64,000 nucleotides of DNA from Sphingobacteriales bacterium 50-39 (GCA_001898505.1 MKTZ01000012.1:186927-250926), one strand, 5' to 3'; shown: positions 55,407 to 64,000, counted from the first letter of the stretch. Numbers and translations: made by a program. Notes: generated by a model not told the origin, from the letters alone.

Positions 55407-55912
55407 TGAGTTTCCAGGATGGCTGAGAGATCTTTCTCCCAGGGGCTGTATTTGTCTTTTGGCTGGACCCTCCCTATTTCTTTTCCATTCTTTAAGACGA
55501 TGAAAGTAGGTATGGAAGTGATGTGCATGTGCTCCGTGAGGTGGTAAAGGGTTTTCTTTTCCTGATCCACTCCTATCAGCGTGACCTGGTCAGGGCGGAC
55601 GGAGGCGGCATCCATGAGGGAATAGAATCCTGGAAGAATATATTGGGCGTCTTCGTTCCAGGTGGCTGTAAAGACGAGGAATCGCACTTGTGTGGTGTTT
55701 GCACGAACCAGAGCTGTCAGGGCTGCATCGGGGGTATACGCGCAGCGGTTTTGATGAAACCAGGAAAAGGCTGCATCTTTTTCCAGCATGTCCCGGCTGA
55801 TGAGCCCCTTTAATATCTTATGCGTTCCATCACTGGTGATGGTGTATTCGGATTCGGCCCGGGTGAGGATGCCCAGACCAATGATGAATGCGATGAGTAG
55901 AATGTGCTTCAT
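55403..55912 (-). CDS. exported thioredoxin-like protein lacking active-site cysteines
   Basis: 169 residues with a signal peptide (MKHILLIAFIIGLGILTRAE). A thioredoxin fold is suggested by FLVFTATWNEDAQ and the cis-proline stretch TSIPTFIVLKNGKEIG. The residues at the active-site positions are Asn86 and Ala89, so the normal CxxC is absent; related Bacteroidota proteins have at least one cysteine there (WCEDS). Disulphide exchange is therefore unlikely. It may act as a binding protein. It is 12 bases after the end of the MerR gene on the same strand. Confidence 0.75.
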   Translation of the reverse strand: MKHILLIAFIIGLGILTRAESEYTITSDGTHKILKGLISRDMLEKDAAFSWFHQNRCAYTPDAALTALVRANTTQVRFLVFTATWNEDAQYILPGFYSLMDAASVRPDQVTLIGVDQEKKTLYHLTEHMHITSIPTFIVLKNGKEIGRVQPKDKYSPWEKDLSAILETH

Positions 55913-55924
55913 ATGATGTAAGGT

Positions 55925-56932
55925 TTATAGTTGTGCCTTCAATTCCAGGAGGAAGGCTTTGATCTGTTGTAATCGTTGAATGGCTTCAAATCGTTGTTCC
56001 GCCTTTTTATTCTTCCGGAGGAATTCCTTGGCGCCTTCGATAGTATATTTCCGCTGGCGCAAGAGATGATAGATCAGGTGCAGGTTCTTGATATCCACTG
56101 GTCTGAAATACCTGTCCCCTTTTCTATTTTTCCGGGGCTGCAGGATGCTGAATTCTGTCTCCCAGAAGCGGAGGAGGGATTGGTTGACCCTGAACATTTC
56201 GGCTACTTCTCCCATGGTATAATACTGCTTGCTGAACAGGACTTCGTCAGCCGGTATATCGATCAGGTCGGCCTCTGCCGCCACTTCTTTCAGGGATTTG
56301 CGGCCTCTTTTGGATTTGGCTTTCTCTGCCGGGGCTGGTTTTGTTTTTTCTTTTGCGGCTGGCCGTTGGGTGGATCTTTTGCGAGGGGGGAGCGGAGGTT
56401 CCACGATGGGAGAAGCCGCTACCGGTGCGGGCACCTCTTCCACGGGGGGCACTTCTTCCAGGGGGGGCACTTCCAGCGTATCCACTACAGGGATCAGTTC
56501 CGGGGCCTCTTTTACAGGGGCCGGCTCCGGCAGCTCCTCCGGGGGTATCGTTTCAGGCAGCTCCTCCAGGGAGATTTTTTCCGGCATATCCTCTACAGGG
56601 ACCGGTATTTCCGCCCTGACGACGGGCAGGTCTATATCTTCCAGGGGGATGGATGTCTGTATAAATACCTGCTCGGGGGCTTTGATCTGAGGTTGAGGGG
56701 CGGGTATCAGGACCGGGTCGGCAGTCTGTTCGGGTGACCGCTTCAATGATTTTATCCGTACCACTACGCCTGCCCGGCGGCCTTCTTCCCGCACCGTATG
56801 TTCTTCTTCCGCTGACAGTACCAGGACATTACCCTGTTCTCCGGGATGGGCCGACAGACCATTTTTTGGCGGAGCCTGGGGCTCTGCCTCCATGGGAAAG
56901 TTGAACGCCATCTGGGAGAATTCTTTCTTCAT
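55925..56932 (-). CDS. MerR-type regulator with a long acidic/proline-rich N-terminal extension
   Basis: 335 residues from the ATG at 56932; later starts at 56911 are possible. The DNA-binding part is at the C-terminal end: YYTMGEVAEMFRVNQSLLRFWETEF, followed by the wing and a coiled-coil-like tail. This matches the small Bacteroidota MerR proteins of about 110-130 residues. The extra 220 residues ahead of it are low-complexity P/E/V-rich, then a basic K/R-rich linker (KSKRGRKSLK). MerR proteins normally have the HTH at the N-terminus. The extension may contact other proteins; role unknown. It is 52 bases after an M23 gene. Confidence 0.78.
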   Translation of the reverse strand: MKKEFSQMAFNFPMEAEPQAPPKNGLSAHPGEQGNVLVLSAEEEHTVREEGRRAGVVVRIKSLKRSPEQTADPVLIPAPQPQIKAPEQVFIQTSIPLEDIDLPVVRAEIPVPVEDMPEKISLEELPETIPPEELPEPAPVKEAPELIPVVDTLEVPPLEEVPPVEEVPAPVAASPIVEPPLPPRKRSTQRPAAKEKTKPAPAEKAKSKRGRKSLKEVAAEADLIDIPADEVLFSKQYYTMGEVAEMFRVNQSLLRFWETEFSILQPRKNRKGDRYFRPVDIKNLHLIYHLLRQRKYTIEGAKEFLRKNKKAEQRFEAIQRLQQIKAFLLELKAQL

Positions 56933-56984
56933 CGGGGGAGTGTGGTCAAAAATCGTTCCGGTCCGAGCGTGAAGATACGCAGGA

Positions 56985-57956
56985 TTAGTCAAAACTTTGG
57001 TTACTGGATGCGGCTAACTTCAACAGCCTGTCATATTGTTCAGGAGTGATATCATTATAGAAATAATATACGGGATCCACGGGATCGCCATTGCGGTGTA
57101 CCTCATAATGGCAGTGTGGGCCTGTACTTTTACCCGTGCTACCCACCCAGCCGATGATCTCCCCCCTTTTTACATGCTGCCCGGGCTTGACCTTTACCCG
57201 GAACATATGCCCATAGAGGGTGCCATAGCCATACCCATGGTTGATGACGACGTGGTTGCCATAGCCGTTGCCCGTATTGCCGGCTACATCCACCGTACCG
57301 TTGGCCGTAGCGTAGATGGGGGTGCCTTGTGGGGCGGCGAAATCAAGTCCCGCGTGAAATTTGGTTGTTTTATACACGGGGTCTATCCGATAGCCAAAGC
57401 CGGAGGCTATACGGCTGAGGTCCTTGTTGCTCACGGGCTGAATGGCGGGCGTGCAAGCGAGGAGCTGCTCTTTATTCTTGATAAAATTATCGATCTGGCT
57501 ATATGACTGGGACTGGTTGATGATCCGGGCGCTGAGCTTATTGAGGGTGGCGGCGACGGACGTATATAAATTTTCCTGATCCATGCCTTGTACCAGCTTG
57601 ATTTCCAGCTCCTGTTGGGCAGCTTTTGCCCGGGCGCTGTCGGGGATGGGGGCTGCTTCGAAGATGGCCCGGTAGACATTATTATCCCTTTTTTCCAGCT
57701 CGGCCATCTGACCCTGCAACTTTTGAACTTTGTCGTTCAGGACGTAATAATTGTCTTTTAGGGCTTCGTTGCGCTGCATCAGCCTTTTTTCGTTAGCGGA
57801 AGGGAAGTATTTATAGGCCAGGGACACCAGGATCAGGGCTGTTACGACTGCAGCCGACATAAAACCCAATACCCGCAGGAGAGTTACCCGCAGGGGAGTC
57901 TCCAGTTTTTCATACCGGAGGGTATTGGTGTTATAATAGTATTTGATCTTCTTCAT
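56985..57956 (-). CDS. membrane-anchored M23-family peptidase
   Basis: 323 residues from the ATG at 57956 (MKKIKYYYNTNTLRYEKLETP). A membrane helix lies at about 33-55, then a coiled-coil-like stretch (about 60-110), then an M23 domain with HAGLDFAAPQG (HxxxD) and GPHCHYEVH (HxH). Likely a periplasmic murein endopeptidase tied to the inner membrane, of the kind used in cell division or shape. A promoter candidate precedes it. Confidence 0.87.
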   Translation of the reverse strand: MKKIKYYYNTNTLRYEKLETPLRVTLLRVLGFMSAAVVTALILVSLAYKYFPSANEKRLMQRNEALKDNYYVLNDKVQKLQGQMAELEKRDNNVYRAIFEAAPIPDSARAKAAQQELEIKLVQGMDQENLYTSVAATLNKLSARIINQSQSYSQIDNFIKNKEQLLACTPAIQPVSNKDLSRIASGFGYRIDPVYKTTKFHAGLDFAAPQGTPIYATANGTVDVAGNTGNGYGNHVVINHGYGYGTLYGHMFRVKVKPGQHVKRGEIIGWVGSTGKSTGPHCHYEVHRNGDPVDPVYYFYNDITPEQYDRLLKLAASSNQSFD

Positions 57957-58039
57957 CGGAGTCCGCCAACAGGCATGAGACAACGGTAAAACAGCTTGAT
58001 TTAGTGTACATTTGCACTGCCCAACCTTAACCGAGCGTA

Positions 58040-58073
58040 CAAATATAATTGGTGAAGACCATATAAAATCAAA
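58040..58073 (-). promoter_or_regulatory. promoter candidate for the M23 peptidase gene
   Basis: On the minus strand TATATTTG (complement of 58040-58047) is an exact TAnnTTTG match, and TTTG (complement of 58070-58073) lies 22 bases upstream, slightly longer than usual. It is 84 bases before the M23 start, in the gap shared with alaS. Confidence 0.45.
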
Positions 58074-58087
58074 AGTTTGTCCCGTTT

Positions 58088-60754
58088 ATGATGACCAGTG
58101 CTGAAATAAGATCGAAATTCCTGGATTTTTTCACATCGAAAGGCCATACGATTGTTCCCTCCGCCCCCATCGTTGTAAAGAACGATCCTACCCTGCTGTT
58201 CACCAATGCCGGAATGAACCAGTTCAAGGATTTTTTTTTAGGGAATAGGGTGCCACCCTATTCCAGAGTCGCTGATACCCAGAAATGTCTACGGGTCAGC
58301 GGTAAACACAATGACCTGGAAGAGGTAGGTGTCGATACCTATCACCATACCATGTTCGAAATGCTGGGTAACTGGAGTTTTGGGGACTATTTCAAGCCGG
58401 AGGCTATTGCGTGGAGCTGGGAGCTGCTGACGGGGGTATATGGCATTCCCAAAGACAAGCTATATGTCACCGTATTCGAAGGGGACGCCAAAGAGAACCT
58501 GCCCCGTGATACGGAAGCCTATGACGAATGGAAAAAGTGGATAGCTGCGGACAGGATACTCATGGGCAATAAGAAAGATAATTTCTGGGAGATGGGGGAT
58601 ACCGGCCCTTGCGGCCCCTGTACCGAGATACATGTGGATTGCCGGTCTGAGGCCGAGCGCAGTCAGATCAGCGGCGCCTCCCTGGTAAATAAGGATCACC
58701 CCCAGGTGATAGAGATATGGAACAATGTCTTTATACAATTCAACCGACTTAAGGATGGTAGCTTGCAACCCCTCCCTGCCCGGCATGTCGACACCGGTAT
58801 GGGTCTGGAAAGGCTGGTGAGGGTATTACAAGGCAAGAGCTCCAATTACGATACGGACCTGTTCACCGGCACTATCTCTGAAGTTGAAAAGATCACTAAG
58901 AAAAAGTACGGGAACACGGATAGTAAGCAAGATGTCGCCTTCCGGGTACTGGCAGATCATATCCGTGCCATTTCTTTTACTATTGCCGACGGACAGCTGC
59001 CCTCGAACACGGGAGCGGGTTATGTGATCCGCCGCATCCTGCGTCGCGCCGTACGATACTATTACTCTTACCTGGATCATAAGCAACCGTTGCTTTTTCA
59101 ACTGGTGCCCCTGCTGGCAGGACAGTTCGAGAAAGTATTCCCGGAATTGTTCAAACAGGCGGACCTGGTGGCCAAGGTCATCAGGGAGGAGGAGGATGCT
59201 TTTCTCCGGACGCTGGACAAGGGGTTAAAGAAAATGGAGGACATCATAGCCGCACCTAAGAATGGGACTATCGATGGACAGGCGGCATTCGAGCTGTACG
59301 ATACTTATGGCTTTCCTATCGACCTGACCCGGCTGATTGCGCGCGAGAATAATCTTGTGGTGGATGAGAAAGGTTTTGAAAAAGAAATGCAGCAGCAGAA
59401 AGATCGCAGCCGTGCCGCCACGGCCCTGGACACCGAGGACTGGGTGGTATTGGAAGACAATCCCCTGTCGGAGTTCGTGGGATACGATATGCTGGAGACA
59501 AAGACCCGTATTGTAAAATACCGTAAGATAAAGGCCAAGGGTAAGGAATCCTGGCAGCTGGTGCTGGAAGCGACACCCTTTTATGCGGAGAGCGGCGGAC
59601 AGGTGGGCGATACCGGTGTGATCGAGGCTAATGGTGAACTCGTAGCTGTCATCGATACGAAGAAGGAGAACGACCTCATTATACAGTTTGTGGAGAAGCT
59701 TCCTGCTCAGCTCAAAGGGGAGGTATTTGCCAGGGTAAACCCGGTGTTACGCAAAGAGGCCGAGGTGCATCACACGGCTACGCATCTGTTGCACGCTGCG
59801 CTGCGTAAGGTGCTGGGTACGCATGTAGCCCAGAAGGGTTCGCTGGTGAATGACGAGCAGCTGCGTTTCGACTTCTCTCATTTTGCCAAGATGACGGATG
59901 AGGAGATTGCAAAGGTCGAAGAGCTGGTGAATGAAAAGATCCGGGAGAACATTCCGGTTGTTATAAAAGAAATGTCCAAGGAGGAAGCGTTAAAGCTGGG
60001 CGCCATGGCTTTGTTCGGAGAGAAATATGGCGACAGGGTGCGGGTGGTGATCATCGATCCGTCTTACTCGGTGGAGCTGTGTGGAGGTACCCATGTCGGT
60101 GCGACGGGAGAGTTAGGGTTCTTTAAGATACGCCATGAAAGCGCTGTGGCGGCCGGGGTTCGCCGGATAGAAGCCGTTAGCGGAAGGGCTGCGGAAGTGT
60201 TTGTCCAGGAACAGCTTGCTTTGCTGCGTAGCGTACGTGAGGCGCTGAAGAATCCCAAAGAGCTGAACAAGGCGGTGGAAGGGTTGGTTGCAGATAATGC
60301 GGAACAAAAGAAAAAATTGGAGAAGGCGGAAGCGCGGCAACTGAAAGATATCGCAGAATCACTGATAAACGAAGTGGTGGATATAAGTGGAATCAAGTTT
60401 ATTGGAAAGGTAGTTGGTTTGGAAAATGTCGACCAATTGAAAAAATTGGCTTTGGAGTTAAAATCGAAGGTGAAAAACTACTTTTTTGCCTTGGGCGCCA
60501 GGTCGGAAGGCAAAGCCTTTTTTGTTCTGGCTACAGAAAAGGAATTGGTCGAGAAGAAATTTATAAATACGAACGCAATATTTGATGCTGTAAAAAACTC
60601 ATTCGATGGTAAAGGCGGCGGGAAAGAGTTGATCAGTAGCACCGGAACAAAACCGGATGGATTGGAGGATGCAATAAGAACAGCGCAGTCAATGCTTGAG
60701 CAGGAACGACAGAAAAACCAGGCGTTTGAAGATTTTCTTAATGGGAAGATATAG
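58088..60754 (+). CDS. alaS: alanyl-tRNA synthetase
   Basis: 888 residues, normal for AlaRS. The class II core begins MTSAEIRSKFLDFFTSKGHT; FTNAGMNQFKD and GDTGPCGPCTEIH follow. The editing domain has HHTATHLLHAALRKVLGTHVAQKGS, and the zinc/editing motif CGGTHVG appears near residue 660. The C-terminal domain ends in a helical stretch. Two adjacent ATG codons open the gene. It is divergent from the M23 gene. Confidence 0.96.
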   Translation: MMTSAEIRSKFLDFFTSKGHTIVPSAPIVVKNDPTLLFTNAGMNQFKDFFLGNRVPPYSRVADTQKCLRVSGKHNDLEEVGVDTYHHTMFEMLGNWSFGDYFKPEAIAWSWELLTGVYGIPKDKLYVTVFEGDAKENLPRDTEAYDEWKKWIAADRILMGNKKDNFWEMGDTGPCGPCTEIHVDCRSEAERSQISGASLVNKDHPQVIEIWNNVFIQFNRLKDGSLQPLPARHVDTGMGLERLVRVLQGKSSNYDTDLFTGTISEVEKITKKKYGNTDSKQDVAFRVLADHIRAISFTIADGQLPSNTGAGYVIRRILRRAVRYYYSYLDHKQPLLFQLVPLLAGQFEKVFPELFKQADLVAKVIREEEDAFLRTLDKGLKKMEDIIAAPKNGTIDGQAAFELYDTYGFPIDLTRLIARENNLVVDEKGFEKEMQQQKDRSRAATALDTEDWVVLEDNPLSEFVGYDMLETKTRIVKYRKIKAKGKESWQLVLEATPFYAESGGQVGDTGVIEANGELVAVIDTKKENDLIIQFVEKLPAQLKGEVFARVNPVLRKEAEVHHTATHLLHAALRKVLGTHVAQKGSLVNDEQLRFDFSHFAKMTDEEIAKVEELVNEKIRENIPVVIKEMSKEEALKLGAMALFGEKYGDRVRVVIIDPSYSVELCGGTHVGATGELGFFKIRHESAVAAGVRRIEAVSGRAAEVFVQEQLALLRSVREALKNPKELNKAVEGLVADNAEQKKKLEKAEARQLKDIAESLINEVVDISGIKFIGKVVGLENVDQLKKLALELKSKVKNYFFALGARSEGKAFFVLATEKELVEKKFINTNAIFDAVKNSFDGKGGGKELISSTGTKPDGLEDAIRTAQSMLEQERQKNQAFEDFLNGKI

Positions 60755-60757
60755 GCG

Positions 60758-61996
60758 ATGAAAAAAACTATTTCTCTTTGCTTTGCCACCTTTTACGTTA
60801 TTGCATTGTTAGCACAGACAAACGTAAAAACAGGTATCCAATTTTTTAAAGGTTCATGGAAAGAATTACTCGACTCGTCCAGGTAAAGTAATAAGATGAT
60901 CTTTGTCGACGTGTATACTGACTGGTGCGGTCCCTGTAAATACATGGAAAAATTTATATTTACCAGGCAGGCAGTCGGTAAGAAATACAATGGCGCTTTC
61001 CTGAATTATAAAGTAAATGCTGAAAAAGGAGAGGGAGCAGAGATCGCCAGAAAATATGGTATCGAGGCATTTCCCACATTTTTATTTTTAAACAGCGATG
61101 GTTACCTTATTCATAAGGTTGTGGGAGAGGCAGATGAAATCGCCTTTGTCAATCTTGTTACGGAGGCAAAAAAGCAGGAAGCAGACGTGAACAATTTAGG
61201 CAATATGGAACAAAGGTTCCGTGGAGGAGATCGCGATCCTTTATTTTTACATGTTTATCTTGACCGTTTGGCGGAAAAGAGGATGACCAACAGCGAGGTA
61301 TTGGATGCATACTTTAACAACTTAACTGATCAGCAACTTAATCGAGATTCTACTCTTATATATCTGGCGAAAAATATTACCGGGACACAAACCTCCTGTT
61401 TAACATATTTTATCAGTCATTATGACCAATTGAGTGAAACTTCAAAGACACAGCTTGCCCGTTTTTTATTTGACAGATTTATAAGGCAATTTGGGGGGAT
61501 CGCTTTAAAAGAAAAGAGGCTATTGGAGTACCTGACATTAAGAAAGTTTGCCGATAAATTATATGGTTTAAATGACCAGGAGAGGTCTTTGCTTAATCAA
61601 CACGATCTAAAATTCGGTGTTTTGGTCAAGGATTACAGCCTGGTTAAAAAAGCTGGTTATACATATACTACCGGGCTGCTTTCAATACCGGTTGACAGCA
61701 TTCGAAGAGAAGATAAGCGCAGGTTTGATAAGGCGATGCTGCCATTCATACGCGGAGAGCGTGATAGTACAAAAATGGTCGGTTTCGAGGAGGAAAAGAA
61801 GTATGTAATCAATATATATTCCAGGGAGATCAGCTCTCCACTCTATATAGCGGCAGAGGCCTTCTCTCATTTGCCTCCTACTGAAAAACCTGCCTTGAAT
61901 GATGCATTGACCTGGGCGCAGAGAGGAGCCGAATTAATGCCGGATGTGATTGCATTCCCGGATTTGATCAAAGTACTTGAAAAGAAATTGGAGTGA
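60758..61996 (+). pseudogene. secreted thioredoxin-family protein interrupted by an in-frame TAA stop
   Basis: Read from the ATG at 60758, the frame encodes a signal peptide (MKKTISLCFATFYVIALLAQ) and the pre-thioredoxin segment GIQFFKGSWKELLDSSR. A TAA at 60884-60886 then stops it. The same frame continues with SNKMIFVDVYTDWCGPCKYME and 366 residues to the stop at 61996. The next ATG, at 60896, is in-frame and would give a protein without a signal. The segment spanning the stop aligns with the expected run K-x-x-N-K-x-IFVDVYTDWCGPC of intact relatives. A single T for A (AAA to TAA) could account for it. The C-terminal 260 residues after the thioredoxin domain are of unknown function. The gene is somewhat A/T-rich. 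Confidence 0.75.
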
Positions 61997-62011
61997 CATA
62001 ACTGTCAGCAT

Positions 62012-62245
62012 ATGGAAGGACTTCCTCAGCCCAACCCCGAGCTCCTTATGGACCTGGTAAAAATGAAAATGCCTTTTGGCAAATACAAGGATACTGTCCT
62101 CTGCGATCTTCCTGTATCTTATCTGGAATGGTTCCATCGGGAGGGATTCCCTAAAGGGAAGCTCGGCATGTTATTGGGAACCCTATATGAGATCAAGATC
62201 AATGGGTTGGAGAAACTTCTTTTGCCCCTGAAGAAAGGTTTGTAA
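62012..62245 (+). CDS. DUF3820-family small protein
   Basis: 77 residues. The core LMDLVKMKMPFGKYKDTVLCDLPVSYLEWF is the DUF3820 signature, a short family seen in many bacteria and sometimes linked to nucleic-acid-binding domains. The N-terminus is short and no membrane segment is present. It is 15 bases after the interrupted thioredoxin gene. Confidence 0.8.
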   Translation: MEGLPQPNPELLMDLVKMKMPFGKYKDTVLCDLPVSYLEWFHREGFPKGKLGMLLGTLYEIKINGLEKLLLPLKKGL

Positions 62246-62270
62246 CTTGTAAGACATCCAAATTTTCTTT

Positions 62271-63191
62271 ATGGAGCCTTATCTATCGAACCCTCGGTTC
62301 GAGACGGCTGTCGATGCCCTTATTGCCGGTGATGCGTTGGGGCTGCAAGCCATGCTCCGGGATGATCCGGAATTGGTCAGGGGCCGGTCGGCACGCCCCC
62401 ATCACGCCACATTACTACATTATATCGGCACCAACGGGGTAGAGGATGAGCGTCAGAAATATCCGCCCAATGCAGTGGAGATGCTGAAGCTGCTGCTGGC
62501 AGCGGGCGCCGATGTGGATGCCGAAGCCGACCTTTATGGTGGTGGGGCTACGACGTTTGGATTGGTGGCAACCAGCATCCATCCTGTCAAGGCGGGTATT
62601 CTGGTCCCTTTGTTGGAAACATTGTTGGATGCAGGCGCTTCTATCGAGCATCCCAGGGCGGGAGGTAATGGCCAGCTGGCTGTCAATGCCTGTCTGCATA
62701 ATGGGCGTCCGGAAGCGGCTGATTTTCTCATGCGCAAGGGCGCAACCCTGGATCTCGAGGCTGCGGCTGGTACCGGTAGGCTCGATGTCGTAAAGACCTT
62801 TTTTAATAAGGATGGGGAGTTGACCGCCGGGGCCACCATGGCGCAAATGGAATATGGTTTTGGCTGGGCCTGTGAATTCGGGCATACTGCCGTGGTAGAT
62901 TATTTGTTGGACCGGGGCGCCGATCCTAACAAGCAGGTGAGCGGCCTCAGCGGATTGCACTGGGCCGTTGTGGGAGGGCATATGGATATTATTCAACTGC
63001 TTATACGACGGGGCGCTGATCTTTATGCGAAGAATATATATGGGGGCGATGCATTAGGCGCGGCCGGCTGGGCGGCCGAGAACAGTGATCCTGTATACCG
63101 CTGGCCGGAAGGAAAGGTGGATTATAAAGAGATCATCCGGGTGCTCCGGGAGGCCGGCACAAGGGGTGAACCCGCCCGGGATATTTCCTGA
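62271..63191 (+). CDS. ankyrin-repeat protein
   Basis: 306 residues with ankyrin-type units: MLKLLLAAGADVDAEAD, LLETLLDAGASIEHP, VVDYLLDRGADPNKQVSGLSGLHWAVVGGHMDIIQLLIRRGADLYAKN. There is no signal peptide. The N-terminal part (ALIAGDALGLQAMLRDDPELVR) may be another repeat. Such proteins mediate protein binding; the partner is unknown. Confidence 0.88.
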   Translation: MEPYLSNPRFETAVDALIAGDALGLQAMLRDDPELVRGRSARPHHATLLHYIGTNGVEDERQKYPPNAVEMLKLLLAAGADVDAEADLYGGGATTFGLVATSIHPVKAGILVPLLETLLDAGASIEHPRAGGNGQLAVNACLHNGRPEAADFLMRKGATLDLEAAAGTGRLDVVKTFFNKDGELTAGATMAQMEYGFGWACEFGHTAVVDYLLDRGADPNKQVSGLSGLHWAVVGGHMDIIQLLIRRGADLYAKNIYGGDALGAAGWAAENSDPVYRWPEGKVDYKEIIRVLREAGTRGEPARDIS

Positions 63192-63232
63192 CTTTAACAT
63201 TTCCGAAAACTTTCGTATTTCATAAAAAACAT

Positions 63233-63240
63233 TATATTTG
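63233..63240 (+). promoter_or_regulatory. Bacteroidota -7 element ahead of the PDZ protein gene
   Basis: TATATTTG is an exact TAnnTTTG match. A TTTC at 63211-63214 is 18 bases upstream as a weak -33 element. It is directly followed by an inverted repeat (63240-63263) that would lie over the transcription start. Confidence 0.55.
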
Positions 63241-63263
63241 ATCTACGAAAGTAAACGTAGATC
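63240..63263. promoter_or_regulatory. 8-base inverted repeat overlapping the transcription start, candidate operator
   Basis: GATCTACG (63240-63247) and CGTAGATC (63256-63263) are exact reverse complements with an 8-base A-rich spacer. It begins at the last base of the -7 element, an ideal place for a repressor. A smaller CGAAA-ac-TTTCG palindrome lies upstream at about 63204-63215. Confidence 0.6.
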
Positions 63264-63285
63264 ATTCAATTTTAAAAAAACCGCC

Positions 63286-64000
63286 ATGATGAGAACATAT
63301 CTCCTTAAGACTGCCGGACTGGCAGCGCTGACCCTGCTGTTGCATGCGTCTGGTTTTGCTCAGGACCAGATTGACGATGATAAGGACACCGCCAAGCTTG
63401 GGGACCAGGACGAGATCGTCATCAAACATAAGAACGACAAGGATGCCAAGATAGTTATAGAGATCAAGGGGAACCAGGTCTTTATCAATGGCAAGCCTGC
63501 CAATGATTACAGCGACGATAATGTATCGGTGCATAAGAAAAAAGAATTGGTGCTGAATGGTCAGAGCTTTAGCTGGTCGGGTGATGGGGACTTCCCCATG
63601 GCCATCGCTCCTTCTCCTTTCCGTAAACATGGTGGTGCGATGAGCATCGATGGTAATGTATGGCCCGGGAATTCCAACAGGGCATTTCTGGGTGTGACGA
63701 CGGAGTCTACCGAAAAGAATGGCCAAAAGGGAGCGGAGATACATGAGATATCCAAGGGCAGCGCGGCGTTCAAGGCAAATCTTAAAATAGGAGATATCAT
63801 CACCCGCGTGGATGAAATAAAGGTCGAGGGGCCTCAGTCGCTGGCGGACGCTATTCACAAATACAAGCCCGAGGATAAGGTATCCGTTACTTTCCTGCGG
63901 GATGGCAAAGAGCAGAAGATGACGATACCACTGGGTAAGGCGCCTGCCGCCAGCGTGGGTTCTTTATATAAGATGCCGAACTTCAACTTTGACAATGGAG
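63286..64000 (+). CDS. secreted PDZ-domain protein, 3' partial
   Basis: The gene runs off the window; about 238 residues are visible. A signal peptide is clear (two ATG codons, then LLKTAGLAALTLLLHASGFAQ). The mature N-terminal part is acidic/basic with DEIVIKHKNDKDAKIVIEIKG. A PDZ domain follows (about residues 128-220): AFLGVTTE, SAAFKANLKIGDIITRVDEIKV, and DKVSVTFLRDGKEQKM. No protease domain is seen in the visible part. It is likely periplasmic. A promoter with an operator-like repeat precedes it. Confidence 0.85.
   Translation, partial: MMRTYLLKTAGLAALTLLLHASGFAQDQIDDDKDTAKLGDQDEIVIKHKNDKDAKIVIEIKGNQVFINGKPANDYSDDNVSVHKKKELVLNGQSFSWSGDGDFPMAIAPSPFRKHGGAMSIDGNVWPGNSNRAFLGVTTESTEKNGQKGAEIHEISKGSAAFKANLKIGDIITRVDEIKVEGPQSLADAIHKYKPEDKVSVTFLRDGKEQKMTIPLGKAPAASVGSLYKMPNFNFDNG

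Noticed and set aside
55976-56737. 253-residue plus-strand open frame across the MerR gene
   Set aside because: It is the antisense of a repetitive P/E/V-rich coding stretch, producing a glycine/arginine-rich translation with no domain.
56985-57956. Considered as a lipoprotein because of the N-terminal hydrophobic segment
   Set aside because: No lipobox cysteine follows the segment, and the basic residues before it fit a membrane anchor.

Overview
The window looks like Bacteroidota DNA, most likely the Chitinophagaceae. The support is the protein types (LUD protein beside ftsH, DUF4337, short MerR proteins of the 'LLRFW' kind, CarB ending after its second synthetase half) and several matches to the Bacteroidota -7 promoter element TAnnTTTG. 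The genus was not determined. No tRNA, rRNA, CRISPR array, transposase or phage gene was recognised.

Region 1 (1-38.8 kb) is one uninterrupted plus-strand surface-polysaccharide locus of 35 genes, cut at its 5' end. Many genes overlap by 1-22 bases, as in a long polycistron. Its modules, in order, are: a CMP-nonulosonate-type cytidylyltransferase (partial) and an AsnB-type amidotransferase; HisH/HisF paralogues with an N-acetyl-sugar amidotransferase; a WbpB/WbpD/WbpE-like set for a 2,3-diamino uronic acid; a module with SDR, ATP-grasp, HAD-like, NeuD/PglD-like and WecE-like proteins, probably for an acylated 4-amino-4,6-dideoxy sugar; a Wzy-like polymerase; a second AsnB with an oxidoreductase and an SDR; a secreted beta-helix protein; O-acyltransferases; an unusual 2-oxoacid dehydrogenase E1/E2 plus carrier-protein/phosphopantetheinyl-transferase set; and GDP-fucose synthesis (gmd, fcl), closing with a CpsB-like PHP phosphatase. 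Eight or more glycosyltransferases are interspersed. No flippase or Wza/Wzc-type export gene is visible, so these probably lie upstream.

Region 2 (38.9-41.2 kb) holds a CarH/LitR-like B12-binding MerR regulator, an ECF sigma factor behind a good Bacteroidota promoter, and isopentenyl-diphosphate isomerase. This resembles the control end of a light-inducible carotenoid locus with the carotenoid genes absent.

Region 3 (41.2-64 kb) is mostly housekeeping: carB, two M23 peptidases, bcp, birA, rsfS, ftsH, a LUD protein, lpxH, an MscS channel, a MerR protein with a long acidic/proline-rich N-terminus, and alaS. After alaS come a secreted thioredoxin gene interrupted by an in-frame stop, a DUF3820 protein, an ankyrin protein and the start of a secreted PDZ protein. 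Intergenic DNA here carries dispersed palindromic repeats and strong inverted repeats.

The best candidate for an undescribed system is the E1 / E2 (zinc-ribbon tail) / carrier-PPTase-membrane-anchor trio at 31.25-35.28 kb. It could make a thioester-bound acyl unit, or a two-carbon branch, for the surface glycan.
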